Source: Beta vulgaris subsp. vulgaris (Eukaryota; Streptophyta; Magnoliopsida; Caryophyllales; Amaranthaceae). Taken from it: a DNA stretch of 64,000 nt. How positions within the stretch are numbered: the stretch's first letter is position 1; every line of letters begins with the position of its first letter. This document shows positions 34,287-46,300 of the stretch, in pieces. The notes below the pieces were generated by a model. The model worked only from the letters and a program-made list of their open reading frames with translations, was not told the DNA's origin and searched no databases. The position numbers and the translations under genes were made by a program. The DNA is taken from NCBI RefSeq assembly GCF_026745355.1, contig NC_079205.1, positions 41,277,182 through 41,341,181 of the forward strand, read 5' to 3'.

Positions 34287-34676
34287 ATGGCACTAAACTT
34301 GCGAACTCAATTTCTTCTCTCTCATTCTTACTGTCCTTTTCTCTCTCCTCCATGCAATTCTCACCATAAAAGCATGTTTCTTCTGCTTCTTCGGAACAAT
34401 ATCGAACCTTCTTCTTCTTCTCTCGCTTTCTGGAATTCTTCCGCCATTTTCGTTTCTGTCCGAGCTTCTGCTAGCGAAACTCGAAATGACGTCGCAGATG
34501 ATGAAGAAGGAGAGAAGTTAGTGTTGGACGATGAGTTGATTAGTCGAGCGTCAAGTTTGAAAGATGCGAGCGAAGTTCTTCAACTGATATCTGACAACAA
34601 AAATGGTGGAAAAGGAGGTTTCGTCAGTTGTACTGATTGTTGTAAACTGATTTTAACACACCCTATATCACTTTAA
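34287..34676 (+). pseudogene. Captured 5' exon of a plastid-targeted protein gene
   Basis: ATG at 34287 sits in a good context (AACCATGG) behind a GA-rich leader. The first ~65 residues are rich in Ser, Leu and Asn, low in acidic residues and end VSVRASASE, a typical chloroplast transit peptide with a VRA cleavage context. The mature part begins with acidic residues (DVADDEEGEKLVLDDELISR) and continues SSLKDASEVLQLISDN and SCTDCCKLI, which resembles the start of a helical-repeat organellar protein. At about 34660 the reading frame runs into the minisatellite. No donor site is evident, so the exon appears cut. I do not recognise the gene with certainty. Confidence 0.55.
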
Positions 34677-35283
34677 CATACACTATATCACTTTAACATA
34701 CACTATATCATTATAACATACACTATATCATTTTAACACACATTAAATCACTTTAACATACACTATCACTTTGACATACAGTACTACATCATTGTAACAT
34801 ACACTATATCACTTTGACATACAATATATCACATTAACATACACTATATCACTTTAACATACACTATATCATTACAACATCAGTTGTACTGATTGTTGTA
34901 AAATTATTTTAACACACCTTATATCACTTTAACATACACTATATCATTGTAACATACACTATATCATTTTAACACACACTAAATCACTTTAACATACACT
35001 ATCACTTTAACATACACTATATCATTGTAACATACACTATACCATTTTAACACACACTATATATGACTTTAACATACACTATATCACTTTAACATACACT
35101 ATATCATTTTAACATACACTATATCATTATAACAGATACTATATCACTTTAACATACACTATATCACTTTAACATACACTATATCACTGTAACATACACT
35201 ATATCATTTTAATATACACTATATCATTTTAACATACACTATATCATTTTAACATACACTATATCATATCAATATACACTATC
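34660..35283. repeat. 20-bp minisatellite, copy B
   Basis: About 30 units of AACATACACTATATCACTTT and variants (CATTTT, CATTGT, CATTAT). A higher-order duplication is visible: CAGTTGTACTGATTGTTGTA from the captured exon occurs at 34625-34644 and again at about 34881-34900, each followed by TTTTAACACACC. Confidence 0.92.
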
Positions 35284-35307
35284 ATAAACTCACGTGATAT
35301 GGATCGG

Positions 35308-35329
35308 GTGCACACTAATTAGTGTGCAC
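35308..35329. other. Perfect 22-bp palindrome at the end of copy B
   Basis: Identical in sequence to 21223-21244 and in the same context (GATATGGATCGG before, GGTTCA after). Confidence 0.85.
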
Positions 35330-35456
35330 CAGGTTCAAATTAGTTTTTTTAAATTTTTAAATGACAATCAAATTTTTAAAAAGAGATTGTTTTGTATAAT
35401 ATTGTAAATATAAATAGACATAATACCATAATAAGCATTACTCATCATAATAATTA

Positions 35457-35661
35457 GGGCCTGTTCTCCCCAACTTATTTTCAGTTCAGTTCAGTTCAGC
35501 TTAGTTCAATTCAATTCAGTTCAGTTCAGTTCAGTTCAGCTCCATTCTTTTATATCCATTTTGTTAAATATTATTATTATGTTGGTATAATTTATTTTAC
35601 TAATTACTCTTATTATTATTATTATTATTATTATTATTTATTTTTATATCCATTACTATTA

Positions 35662-35707
<46 letters not shown>

Positions 35708-36340
35708 TTATTATTATTATTATTATTATTATTATTGTTTCTATATTTTTTTATTATAGATTTACTCATCATTATTACTATTATTATTAGGAGGAACATG
35801 ATATAGGTCAAAACACAAACAAACCCATGTTTTTTAGCCCATAAACCAATCAAAACGCGTCAAAACGATTTATGATGCAATTTTTGCGGTCCGATCCAAT
35901 CATTATTTTTATTATCAAATATTATTATATTATTAAATTTAATTATTAAAATAGCAATATTAATTTACTTCTTTGATATTGTTGTTATTATATAATCATC
36001 ATCAAGTATTAATATATTAATACAAATAATATAAAATAATTATTATTAATTATCATTATTATCATCAATTATTATTATTAATTTATGATTACTAATATTA
36101 TTTATTTATAACTATCGTTTAAAATATTCAAAATTCTATTATTATTATTGTTATTCATTATTATTATTCATTATTGTTACTTATCATTATAATTATTATT
36201 TAATATTCATATTACTATTGTTAAAATATTATTTATATATTTATTACATTCAATTTAATTCAATTCAATTCAATTCAGTTCAGCTCAGTTCAGTTCAATT
36301 AAGTTTAGTTCAGTTGTTTTATGCTGAAGAGAACATGCCC
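35457..36340. mobile_element. PIF/Harbinger-like non-autonomous element
   Basis: The 3-bp duplication TTA (35454-35456 and 36341-36343) flanks ends GGGCCTGTTCTC and, reversed, GGGCATGTTCTC. A GG start plus a TTA target is the PIF/Harbinger (Tourist) pattern. Inside each end are runs of CAGTT/CAATT pentamers (35481-35540, 36250-36315). The middle is AT-rich with (TTA)n runs. No transposase; a poly-Asn frame on the minus strand comes from the TTA run. Confidence 0.8.
35604..35740. repeat. (TTA)n microsatellite
   Basis: Two long (ATT)n runs separated by a short spacer within the Harbinger-like element. Confidence 0.93.
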
Positions 36341-36343
36341 TTA

Positions 36344-36769
36344 GTTTGATAGAGAGTTGATATACAAATTATAAGATGTCGTATAAAAATTTCAGTTCAA
36401 TTATATTTGAAGGAGTTTTACAGTAAATGGTACATGAATTAGTGAGACAGAGTCATATACAAATGCAAATCTATATTATATAAGTAAAAGGAAAAGGAAG
36501 ATGATGTCTCCCTTATAAAAAGTCTGATATACGTAATGAATTTAAATTGATGTAATATTAAATAATCTTTTCTTCTTCGTACTTGCCATATATATTGAAC
36601 AAATTAACGATGGAATTGAATATGAAATTTCAATTAAATATTAAATTTAGGAGAATGATTTACTCTTTTAACCTATGTGTTTTGGATACTAGTTAAAGTT
36701 GGTGGGGTTGGGTGCACTAACGCCATAGTTTGTGATGTTGAGACCAATTTTACCAATGATCCAAAGAAT
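36344..36769. other. Intergenic DNA upstream of the host gene
   Basis: AT-rich. No ORF, repeat or motif that I can support. Confidence 0.5.
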
Positions 36770-36898
36770 TAAGGTTGACAAGCTGGTTGGAGACACTCCT
36801 TTCAAGTTCCACCCGTATGATAAAGGTTCGATTCTTACCCCTTGCAAAATAAGATTCCCAATTTCCTTCCACTTATTTAAAAAAGAAAAGAAAAGTTG
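36770..36898 (+). mobile_element. Possible tRNA-derived SINE
   Basis: An A-box-like AAGCTGGTTGGAG (about 36779) and a good B-box AGGTTCGATTCT (about 36826) are separated by about 45 bases, as in the tRNA-derived head of a SINE. The right side ends in an A-rich tail (AAAAAAGAAAAGAAAAG). Ends and target duplication are unclear. Confidence 0.45.
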
Positions 36899-37372
36899 AA
36901 GACCCTTCATTTTCAATTATCTTATCTAATGTCCCAATAACGCTTGTTAGATTTTGCATAGAAGAATAACTGGAAACATAATTCAGACCTTAAAGCTACT
37001 ATTACTAGTCCCAAAAAAAAAAAAAAGTGAGCCATACAAAAGCAAAGCAGTCTAGTAAGAATGTAAGATAATAGCAAACAACAATTACCAAATCACCTTC
37101 CAGCTCTCCGAATTAATTCTTTGTCTTTTCTACTCATCATACAATAATAGCAAAACTAAAAACATATAGAAAATACAGAGTAGCAAGAAAAACAAAAAGG
37201 AGAAAGAAAAAGAGCTTCACACTTTCAGGATCACATCTCCCCACTCCCAAAAGCAGCAAAAGCCCCACAAACTTTCTATCTGTCTATGCTCTCTCACTGT
37301 TTTTTTTGTTTAGTTGAACTTTCTCTCTCCTCATTTCTTTTTGGCGGGAACAACTAACGGCGGCAGCAAAAA
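36899..37372 (+). promoter_or_regulatory. Promoter and 5' leader region of the host gene
   Basis: AT-rich DNA becomes CT-rich (CTATCTGTCTATGCTCTCTC and TTTCTCTCTCCTC, 37277-37333), a common feature of plant core promoters and leaders. No convincing TATA box is seen. An E2F-type site lies at 37340-37350. The transcription start is not determined. Confidence 0.5.
37340..37350 (+). promoter_or_regulatory. E2F-type site just before the start codon
   Basis: TTTGGCGGGAA lies 22 bases before the ATG. It matches the consensus of E2F/DP factors, which drive S-phase genes. It is a single site in what is probably the leader, so function is inferred. Confidence 0.5.
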
Positions 37373-40300
37373 ATGCCCGCTTTAACGGCGGAGTCGCCGG
37401 TGCAGGAAACAACGTCGTCTGCTGAGTCTAACTTCCGAGAGCTTGACGATGCTTTCTTGCAGGTCTTGTTTTTTTACTTTTTATTTATTTGACCTTTGTT
37501 GAATTTACTAGTTTTTTTCTTTTGGATTTATTTATTTCTAGTGTGATACATAACAGTTTAAGATGATTATTTGTGGGATTTTTCTTTTTATGGGTTGGTC
37601 CAAATTTTTATATTTAGACGTGGTTTATTTGCACTCTATTGTAGCTGATTTATTGAGATGTAGTTTGTACTATTATTACTTATTAGGGAAGTGTTTTATT
37701 TGTTTATTTTGATTGAATAGAATACTGATTAGTTGTTAAAATGGGAGAATATCTACAAACGGTTTGAAGGCAATAAATATCATTGCCTTTTTTTTAGTAC
37801 CATTTTTTGGTGAAATTATAGAAGGTGGAGTTATTTTGAGAGAAAAGTTGGAGTTGAGTATTTAGCAGTGCTGGTATGTCTATCCCTTATTTTCAGGAAA
37901 TTACTAAAAAAAAGGGATACGGTTTTTCTTTGGTTTTTTTTTTTTTTTTTCCCTATGCATATGAGTCACGAACACCACCGTAAAAAAAAGGAAAGAAGAA
38001 TTCGAAACTGTAACCTATCGTTCACAGACTTCAATCTTAATCCACCAGGCCAAGACATACCAGATTCTACATTGGCTGGTAAGGTATGCTAAGGAAATAC
38101 CCCAATATAATGCTGGGGTAAGGATCGAACTCCTGACCTCAAGGGCCAAGGAGGAGCGCTCTACCACTTGAGCTAACTATTATCCTTGATTATTTTTTAA
38201 CTGTTAACACCACGCTATTAATTTTATTTTATTGTGGAGTAATAAAGAAACCATGGTTGGTAATTATATGCTAAGTATCAATTAAGCACACTTTTGGTAG
38301 CAAGTCTCGTGTGCGCCATTATTATTATTTTACCTCACTTTTTGTTCCTAAAGAGACATTTTTAGACAAGGGGTCACTTCATAATGACCAAATTTGACAA
38401 TTAACTGTTAGTTAATACTCCTTCTGTTCCAAATTATTTGCTACATTTGCTTTATCACAAAGACCAAGGAGGGAGTGGGACCACTGCCATGACAAGAATT
38501 AACAAAAAAGCAAATAGGTAAATTGTGGGACCTATGTACTATATATGGAAATATTTACGAAAACCAAGGAGTGAGTGATGGCAAATTTGTAAATAAAGTG
38601 TGGGACCTACGTACTATATATGAAAATATTTGCAAATGTAGCAAATAAATTGGGACACACCTAAATGACAAAATGTAGCAAATAAATTGGGACGGATGGA
38701 GTAGTAGCTTTTAGCCGATAGTATTAGCGGCTTGACTTGCTGATTTTATTAGTCGATTTGACTAATTGAATGTATTAGTTGTTTGTTTAAGAGTATTTTT
38801 AAATAGGTATAGCTACTTTCATATAGCCTAATTGTTATTTCACTTTAGTATTACCGATCTTTCACTTTCCTCCACTAGTTTTTTGAACTTAGAGATTTGG
38901 GTCCAAAAGTACCAATATGAGAGCATTTAACTGGTCCTTTCACTTGTAGGGCAAAATGTTATATATTCACGGCTTTTAGTTTTCTTTTTGAGCAAAAAAT
39001 GGTAATTTTTTGCCCTTTTGGCGACAATTGGGGACTACTACAGTTTAGTTGCACTATTACGTCTTATCAACTATAATTTGGATATTTACTTTTCCATCAA
39101 ATCGACGAGCCTAAAACTTAGTCACACTTATGAGCACTTATCTGACTAATATTGACTATAATATTTTGTGTATATTGAGCTTAGCAAATCTGTATATCAA
39201 ACCACACTGACCTTGTAGGATATGCTAAAATTGTTTGGAGGGGGGTGTTGGAGAAGGGATGTTCTTTCTCGCCCCTTTGACCTTTTGTAATTTTTTTTTT
39301 TGAGGGGAAAAGTAGCAAATATATTAACTCAAGGACAAATTGTCCATCAAAACATAGGGAGCCACCTCCGGAGGACAATGGTTCTCCCAAATCTGTTCAA
39401 CCCCAAAAGGGATGAGCTTAGCTAGATGATGTGCTACATAATTCCCATCGCGTTTAACATGCGACCATAAAACAGAAGAAAAACAAACACAAGAGGATAA
39501 AATGTTGAAGAGGATAATATCTATATCTGACAGAAAAATAGCATGCTTAGAGAGGCGATTAATAACAACTTGACAATCCGATTCCAGGATGACCTCTTGC
39601 AGGCCATATCTTTTGCCCAACCTCACAGCCATTTCAATGGCTTTAGCTTCCGCAATTTCAGGAGCCCAATACGCTCTAACTCGACGTGTGGCAGCAAAAA
39701 CTACATCACCATTTGACCTTCGAGCTATGGCACTAATTCCCACCCATCCTTCGACAGTGAGGCATGCGTCAACATTAATTTTCGTGACACCTGCAGGGGG
39801 AGCAATCCATTGGCGTGGGCTGCTACCTGAAGCATTCTTAATCACTTTGTAAATGCGCCCAGCATACTTATCATTTTCTTCCACCAATTGTGAGACACGT
39901 CCCAGCAATACAACATGTGGCGTGATTTTGTTGTTGAAAATCAATCCATTGCTCGCTCCCCATAAACACCATGCCAAGTAAGCTCCTCTAATTTTTATTT
40001 TATTATCCAAGCTGCGCCACCTTGCTAATGTATCACACATAGAAGCAGCAGGGTCATTATCAAGCAACACATGACAACCACTATCAATCCACATATCTGC
40101 AAGCTTAGGACACTCGAAAATTGCATGATTCTGCGTTTCTATCATACCACATCCCCAGGGACATGAATCATCATCCGTCATGTGACGGTATTTAAGCAAG
40201 CTACGGACAGGAAGAGAATTGGTACAAAGTCGCCAGAGAAAGTGACGAACCTTGGGACTGACCTCCATACTCCAAATATCCACCCAAGATTGGTGAAAAT

Positions 40301-43300
40301 TATCAAGATTTCCACCTTTCCCGATCATATAGGTCGTCTTCACAGAGTAATTAGCATCCTTTGTAAATGCCCATGTAAGTTCATCCTTCACCGGAACCGA
40401 ACTAAGAGGTGTGCCGAGAATACACCTAATGTCCCTCTCATTAAACCAAGAATCAAGAACATCTGTTCTCCACTCCATACTCTCTACATCAATCAAATCA
40501 CTTACCATAGTTAAGTTAGGATTCTTTCTCACTCGAATAAAGCGACCATTTTCATCAACTATCCAAGGATCATCCCACACTCTGATTTGTGTCCCATTCC
40601 CAACTCTCCACACCACTCCCTCTTTAACAAGAGCTTTCGAACTCCAAATACTACTCCATGAATAACTACTTGAATAACCAAGAGGGGCATCCAAGAAATC
40701 ACAATTAGGAAAATATTTAGCTTTCATCACTCTACCAAAAAGAGAGTTAGGCTCACGAATTAGTCTCCATGCCTGCCTTCCTAACAACGCATCATTAAAA
40801 ACTTTGAGATCTTTAAAACCCAATGCCTCCCAAGCATTTCAAGGTGCACATAGAATCCCAACTCTTCCAATGAACCTTTCTTTGCGAATCTAAGCTTCCC
40901 CACCAAAATCGAGCCATAGCTGACTGAATCTTCTGGATAACCATACACGGAATTTTGTAAACACCCATAAGATAAGTAGGGATGGCCTGGATAACAGACT
41001 TCAGCAAAATTTCTTTCCCAGCTCTAGATAACAACTTCTCTTTCCAACCTTGGAGTTTCTTCCAAATTCTATCTACTAGTGAGTCAAATATTACTTTCTT
41101 TGACCTACCAGAGATAGAGGGGATACCAAGATACTTCTCGTGCTTGTCAACCTGCCGCATGTTCAGAATGTTTGTCAAATCTGATCTCTGAGCGATGCTA
41201 ACTCCTTGCTAAATGAGACTTCCGACTTTTCATAATTAATTTTCTGCCCGGATGCTAATTCATAATGGTTGAGGATATCAACTATAACAGTGCATTCCTG
41301 TCGGGTGGCTCTAGTGAAGAGTAAACTGTCATCAGCAAAGAAAAGATGAGAAATTTCTGGACCACTACGGCTGGCTTTACCTCCATGAATCTGCTTTTCC
41401 TGAACTTTCTTCTGAATCATTTTAGAAAAAGCATCAGCGATCATAATAAAAAGATAAGGAGAAAGAGGGTCTTCCTGGCGAAGTCCACGAGCAGGAATAA
41501 CAGAACCACAGACACCTCCATTAATAATGAAGGAATAGGTGACAGTAGAAACACATTTCATAATCAAATTCACCCATCTTCCATCAAATCCCATAGTGAG
41601 CAGAAGCTTCCTAAGAAAGCCCACTCCACCCTGTCATAGGCTTTGCTCATATCTAGCTTCATAGCAATAGTACCTCTCTGACTACGACTCCTGTTCTTCA
41701 TAGAATGAAAGACTTCCATAGCAATAAGAGCATTATCAGTAATGAGTCTCCCAGGAACAAAAGCACTTTGTTGTTCAGAAATCATCTGAGTAAGAAATTC
41801 TTTCATTCGCATCACAATTGCTTTGGAGACCAGCTTATAAAGAACGTTGCATAGAGCAATAGGCCTAAATTCTGCAGCCTTCGTAGGATTTTTCACTTTA
41901 GGAATCAAGGCAATATTAGTATTATTAACACAGCTAGGAGAAGAGGAGCCATGTAAAATATTACTAACAAATAAGGTTACGTCATCACCAACAATATGCC
42001 AGAATCGCTGGTAGAAGATAGCATGCATACCATCAGGGCCAGGAGCTTTGCAGGGATGCATTTGCTGAAGGGCTATGAAAATCTCATCTTTTGTGTAAGG
42101 TCTCATAAGCTGTTGATTACATGCATCAGATACTACAGGATCAATAAACTTCAACACATCACAAAAATTTGAATAAGAAGGATTAGTTGAAGTGAATATC
42201 GAATCAAAATAAGATGTAAAAATATTTTCAATTCTATCTGCATCATCACACCAAGTCCCTTGTGCATCAAATAAACCTTTAACATAGTTCCGTTTCCGAC
42301 GTTGAGAAGCTTTATGGTGAAAATATTTAGTATTTTGTCCCCATCCTTCACCTCCGCTACTCTAGATCTCAAATACCAATAAGCTTCATGTTTCGCGTGC
42401 AAATCATCAAGTTTTTTCTCAAGCTCCACACAAACATTACAACTCACATCAGAAACGGGTTGTTGTTGGGCCGACAAGAGTTCTTTTTCTACTACCTCAA
42501 TCTGCTTCCCTAGCTTCTTAAAAGTTTCAGTACTCTAAGTCAACAATGTATGGGCCATGGACTCCATACGCCCAGTAATGGGGGCCCCACTAGATTTGTC
42601 CCAAGCTTCACGGACCACTGCTTCACATTTGTCATCCAACAGCCAACATGTTTCGAAATAAGACCTTTTGTAATTTAATGCCCTACAAAGTATATGGAGT
42701 CAAATATGTACATACTAGCTTTTTTTGCACGCGATGCGTGCATGAATTATTTGAGCAATTATTATTAAATTTCATCTAAATGTAATTTTGAATGATGTAA
42801 TTTACAATCATCATTAGTTCTAATCAAATATTATGTGGTATAAATACAAAATATAAGAATTACTTGATGAAAAAGTTGTTTTCTCGGTACTTTTGTTACT
42901 TGTTAATGGATGTTGGTATTGTTATTGTATTTTTTAAAGTAAAATTAAAATTTTATGTCTTTGGTTTTGTAATTTTTTGAAAAGTGCTCTAGTTATGTTA
43001 ATTTATTTTTCAATCATAAACTTTTTTTTTTACTACACATATATTTTTTAAAGTTTATTTTAGCTACAACTTCCTTTGATATATATATTTTAAATGAGGA
43101 AGGACTATGATTGAAGAAAATTTCAAAATTTTAACAGGTAATATTTTTTATTGAATGAAGGATTAAAAAGTTTTGAAAAAGGGAGAGAGCATAACTCCTC
43201 CTTGACTATCATTACGAATCAAGAAAGTCTACAATAGTAACGGAGTCTTCACAAAACCAAGAAAAAATGTTTTTTTCTTTATAGACTATTATTTCCATTT

Positions 43301-46300
43301 TCCACCAATTTGATAAGCTTTTAAGCAATTATCAAACTCAATGTTCTATTGCACTTTATGAAACAGACTCAAGCAAGAATATGGCTTGGAGAATTATTAC
43401 AGATAAGATTTGATGAGCAGACGAACATCTCAGATTTACTTGCAGATGGAGAGCTGCTGTAAGATCTTCTTTCTTTGTGCTAATATAAGTTGACTATGTT
43501 TCCTCTAACTTCCTGTCTAGTATTTTTTTTAAACACTACTCTTTATGCATGCAATGGAAAACCTTACCAGCCATTGATATTGGATAGTTGGATGTGCAGC
43601 CAGAAAGTTAATTTGCATGGTATCATCAAAACTAAGCAGGGAAGAGCGGGGGTAGGGAGGGGGGGTCTTTTAGTTACCTGCCTTTGTGTATTGCTTGCGC
43701 ACAATTGTAGGCTACAGCAGTGTACAACACCATTTAGCTCCCAATGCACATTGACTAGTCTTGCGATTATAAACTTTTGAGAAGACAGGTTGAAATTAGC
43801 TGCTCTTTGATCAGTCATTACTCATCACATTACATAATTTCTGCTATATGTGTTCTATATAAAATATTCTTAATTAACCTTGGAGGATGACATATTTACT
43901 ACCTTTTGGATGTCAAGACCGTCGAGGTTCCATGCTAAATTGATTGTCTATAGGTGAAGTAGCCCTGTGACTAGTCTCCCTTCAGTTTGTTATCTATGTA
44001 GGACTACATACTCACATATGGATTCTTCTTGAGAACTGTATAGCAATGTGTGGATGTCCTAACATATTGCATATCAAATGCATGTACTATGGGTAATCAA
44101 TCAATTGAGACCCAAATTTATAAATAATACTACTTGTACGTACAATATTTTTGTGTCTCTAGACTTATTTTCAGTTGTTGGTTAATCTGCTTTCCTCTCT
44201 ATGTTTTGTAGATTTGAAGTGTCTGAGGTGATACCAAGAATTCTACCAACCCTTTCAGTGGATGAAACTCAGCTAAAAGTGTATGAACGGAAATCCCTCC
44301 CGTCGAACAAGAGTACCCGAAGTTATATGCCTTATTATAATGTTGATTCGTTTTTAAGGGTAGGGTTTACTCAAAGGACCAGCTTTTTGTGTTGGTGCAT
44401 CAATAGTTGGTTTCCTCCTGCTCTTTAAATTCTCATTTTGCATACAATTCTGCGTGCTTTCTACAATATCTGGTTAGAGTATATCAGTTAAAATTTCACT
44501 TTTGCATTTCGTCAGAACAGGATTTGTGAAACGGTCTGACTTGCAAATATTAGAACCTTACTTTAGTGGACTACTGTGTCACTATATTAATTAGGATATT
44601 TGGATCATTCAGCATCTAAAGCCAGCTACTGTAACGCTTTGAGTACAATGGCATGCAAGGATAGTAATCTTGGGACTGCCTGTATGTCCTAGCTTTTTGA
44701 AACCCTTCATTTTCATTTTGCAGATGTGCAAAAGTCTGGGCATGAATGGAATTGATCTCTTCACTCCCTCTGATGTTGTGGAAAAGAGGAATACTCGAAA
44801 AGTTTGCATGTGCTTACGTTCTCTTTCAAAGAAAACAAGGTCAAGAGATTTAAATGTAAGGACGTCAGAGTTATGGGTCTAGCTTTTGTATCTTATTTAG
44901 TTTGTTTAACCTATTGTTTTAATAATTATAAACTTTTATAGGTTCCTGATTTTGATAGTGTTACTTGTACTCTAACCATGCCAACTGATATGGTTGAGTG
45001 CATTCGTAAGAACCTGGAGAGGTCACAGTCTAGCTCTTCAGTGTCCGTTGAACAGGAAGGAGAAAATGTTTCAAGAGTTAGATTTTGGCGGGTATGTTTC
45101 ACCTTTCCTCTTGATAAATAAATTGAAATAATAACATTAAAGATTCAGGGATAACAAGCAACTTTAACTCCATTTAACATTATCCTCAGTGTTTCTTTCC
45201 ATTTTTATGGAAACTGGTAAAGAGAATCTATTGCCATTGTTCTGAATGTTCTCTATATTTCTGACAAATTGTAAGTGCCATTTTCAGAGAATGTCTAATT
45301 CAGCCTCCGCTGTTAGTAATGGTTACTCAGACAACTGTGATGAGGCTGAAAGCAGCTTTGCGGTTGCTGAATCTATTGGATCTTCAGACTATGCTTATGA
45401 TGCTGAATCTCCGAATATTTCAGGTTCACAAGTAGTTGGAGGAGATATTTCAGCTCTACAGCTAAGCATAAGAGACTCTAAAAATGAGGACGATGATCAG
45501 TGTGAATACCTATCACCATCTAACGTTGAGTCGGTTGGTTCACCTTCATCACAATACTACAGTGATGAGGAGCTCAACGTGCCGTCCTCAAACTGCCTTG
45601 GCTCACGTATCAGTGGTAAAGTTCCAGAACTAGATATGAATACTAATCATGGGTATCGAATTAGTAATGTGAGCCATGTCCCTATTGATTGGGGAACTAG
45701 CCATTTGGATTCCGGGAACTGTAAAGATGGCAATGCCAATGATGACGAGGTAGACCATGTCACCCATGATATAGAAGATGAAGATACAACTTGTTCTCGT
45801 GATTTTTATCCAAGTGGGAAGGATATGTGCAATGAACATCTTGAAACTTTGAATAATCCTTCTAAACTTCATCGTGACAAGAGGTTGGACTTAGGTGAGG
45901 TTCCTAGATTTATTCATGAGGATGCATTGTCAAATAGTAATGAGCCATTTGGCTGTGAAGTAGATCCTAATATTGGTAAACCCTATCATCATGCTAAGAC
46001 TAATGATGTGGACCTCCCCATCGAACTATTAATACAGAATTCCTATGTTTCCAAGCCCTCAGTATATCATGATTTTTCATGTAATAATGAGAATCATGGG
46101 TCCAAAACATTTACGGAAGATACAAATGGTGGAGGGACTTCTTGCTGTGATGAGTTAGACAATGATAATGATATTTCTGCAAAATTTGTTGCTGAAAGTG
46201 CGACATCTATCTCATTACCCCCTGACAGGGACACCATTATCGGTGCAGATATTCCCTGTTGTCAAATTAAGCATGACAAACAGGCATTTGATGGCAATAT

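Larger units (their letters stand above)
34131..35345 (+). mobile_element. Copy B of the minisatellite element with captured gene start
   Basis: The left end (from about 34142: GGACCCGATTCACACTA, then AAAATAGTGTGGACCAGG, then CACGTGA) and the reverse of the right end (GAACCTGGTGCACACTA, then ATTAGTGTGCACC, then CACGTGA) align as an imperfect inverted repeat of about 50 bases, each containing its own hairpin. Between them lie a gene-like first exon (34287-34676) and a 20-bp minisatellite. The right end matches copy A at 21200-21260. I could not find a target duplication, so the superfamily is open. Confidence 0.55.
37463..43366 (+). other. Intron 1 of the host gene, enlarged by transposons
   Basis: 5.9 kb, starting GTCTTG and ending GAAACAG. 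It contains a SINE (37934-38186), a Stowaway MITE (38418-38701) and a LINE (39294-42661), and AT-rich DNA without other recognisable content (37463-37933, 38702-39278, 42677-43366). Removing these three leaves about 2 kb. Confidence 0.85.

Noticed and set aside
34660..35283. CRISPR-like repeat array
   Set aside because: Direct 20-bp units without unique spacers; eukaryotic minisatellite.
35659..35853. Minus-strand frame ending in poly-asparagine
   Set aside because: It is a translation of the (TTA)n microsatellite.
38100..38186. tRNA gene on the minus strand
   Set aside because: A and B boxes are good, but a ~180-base body and poly(A) tail follow, and the acceptor stem does not pair; this is a SINE.
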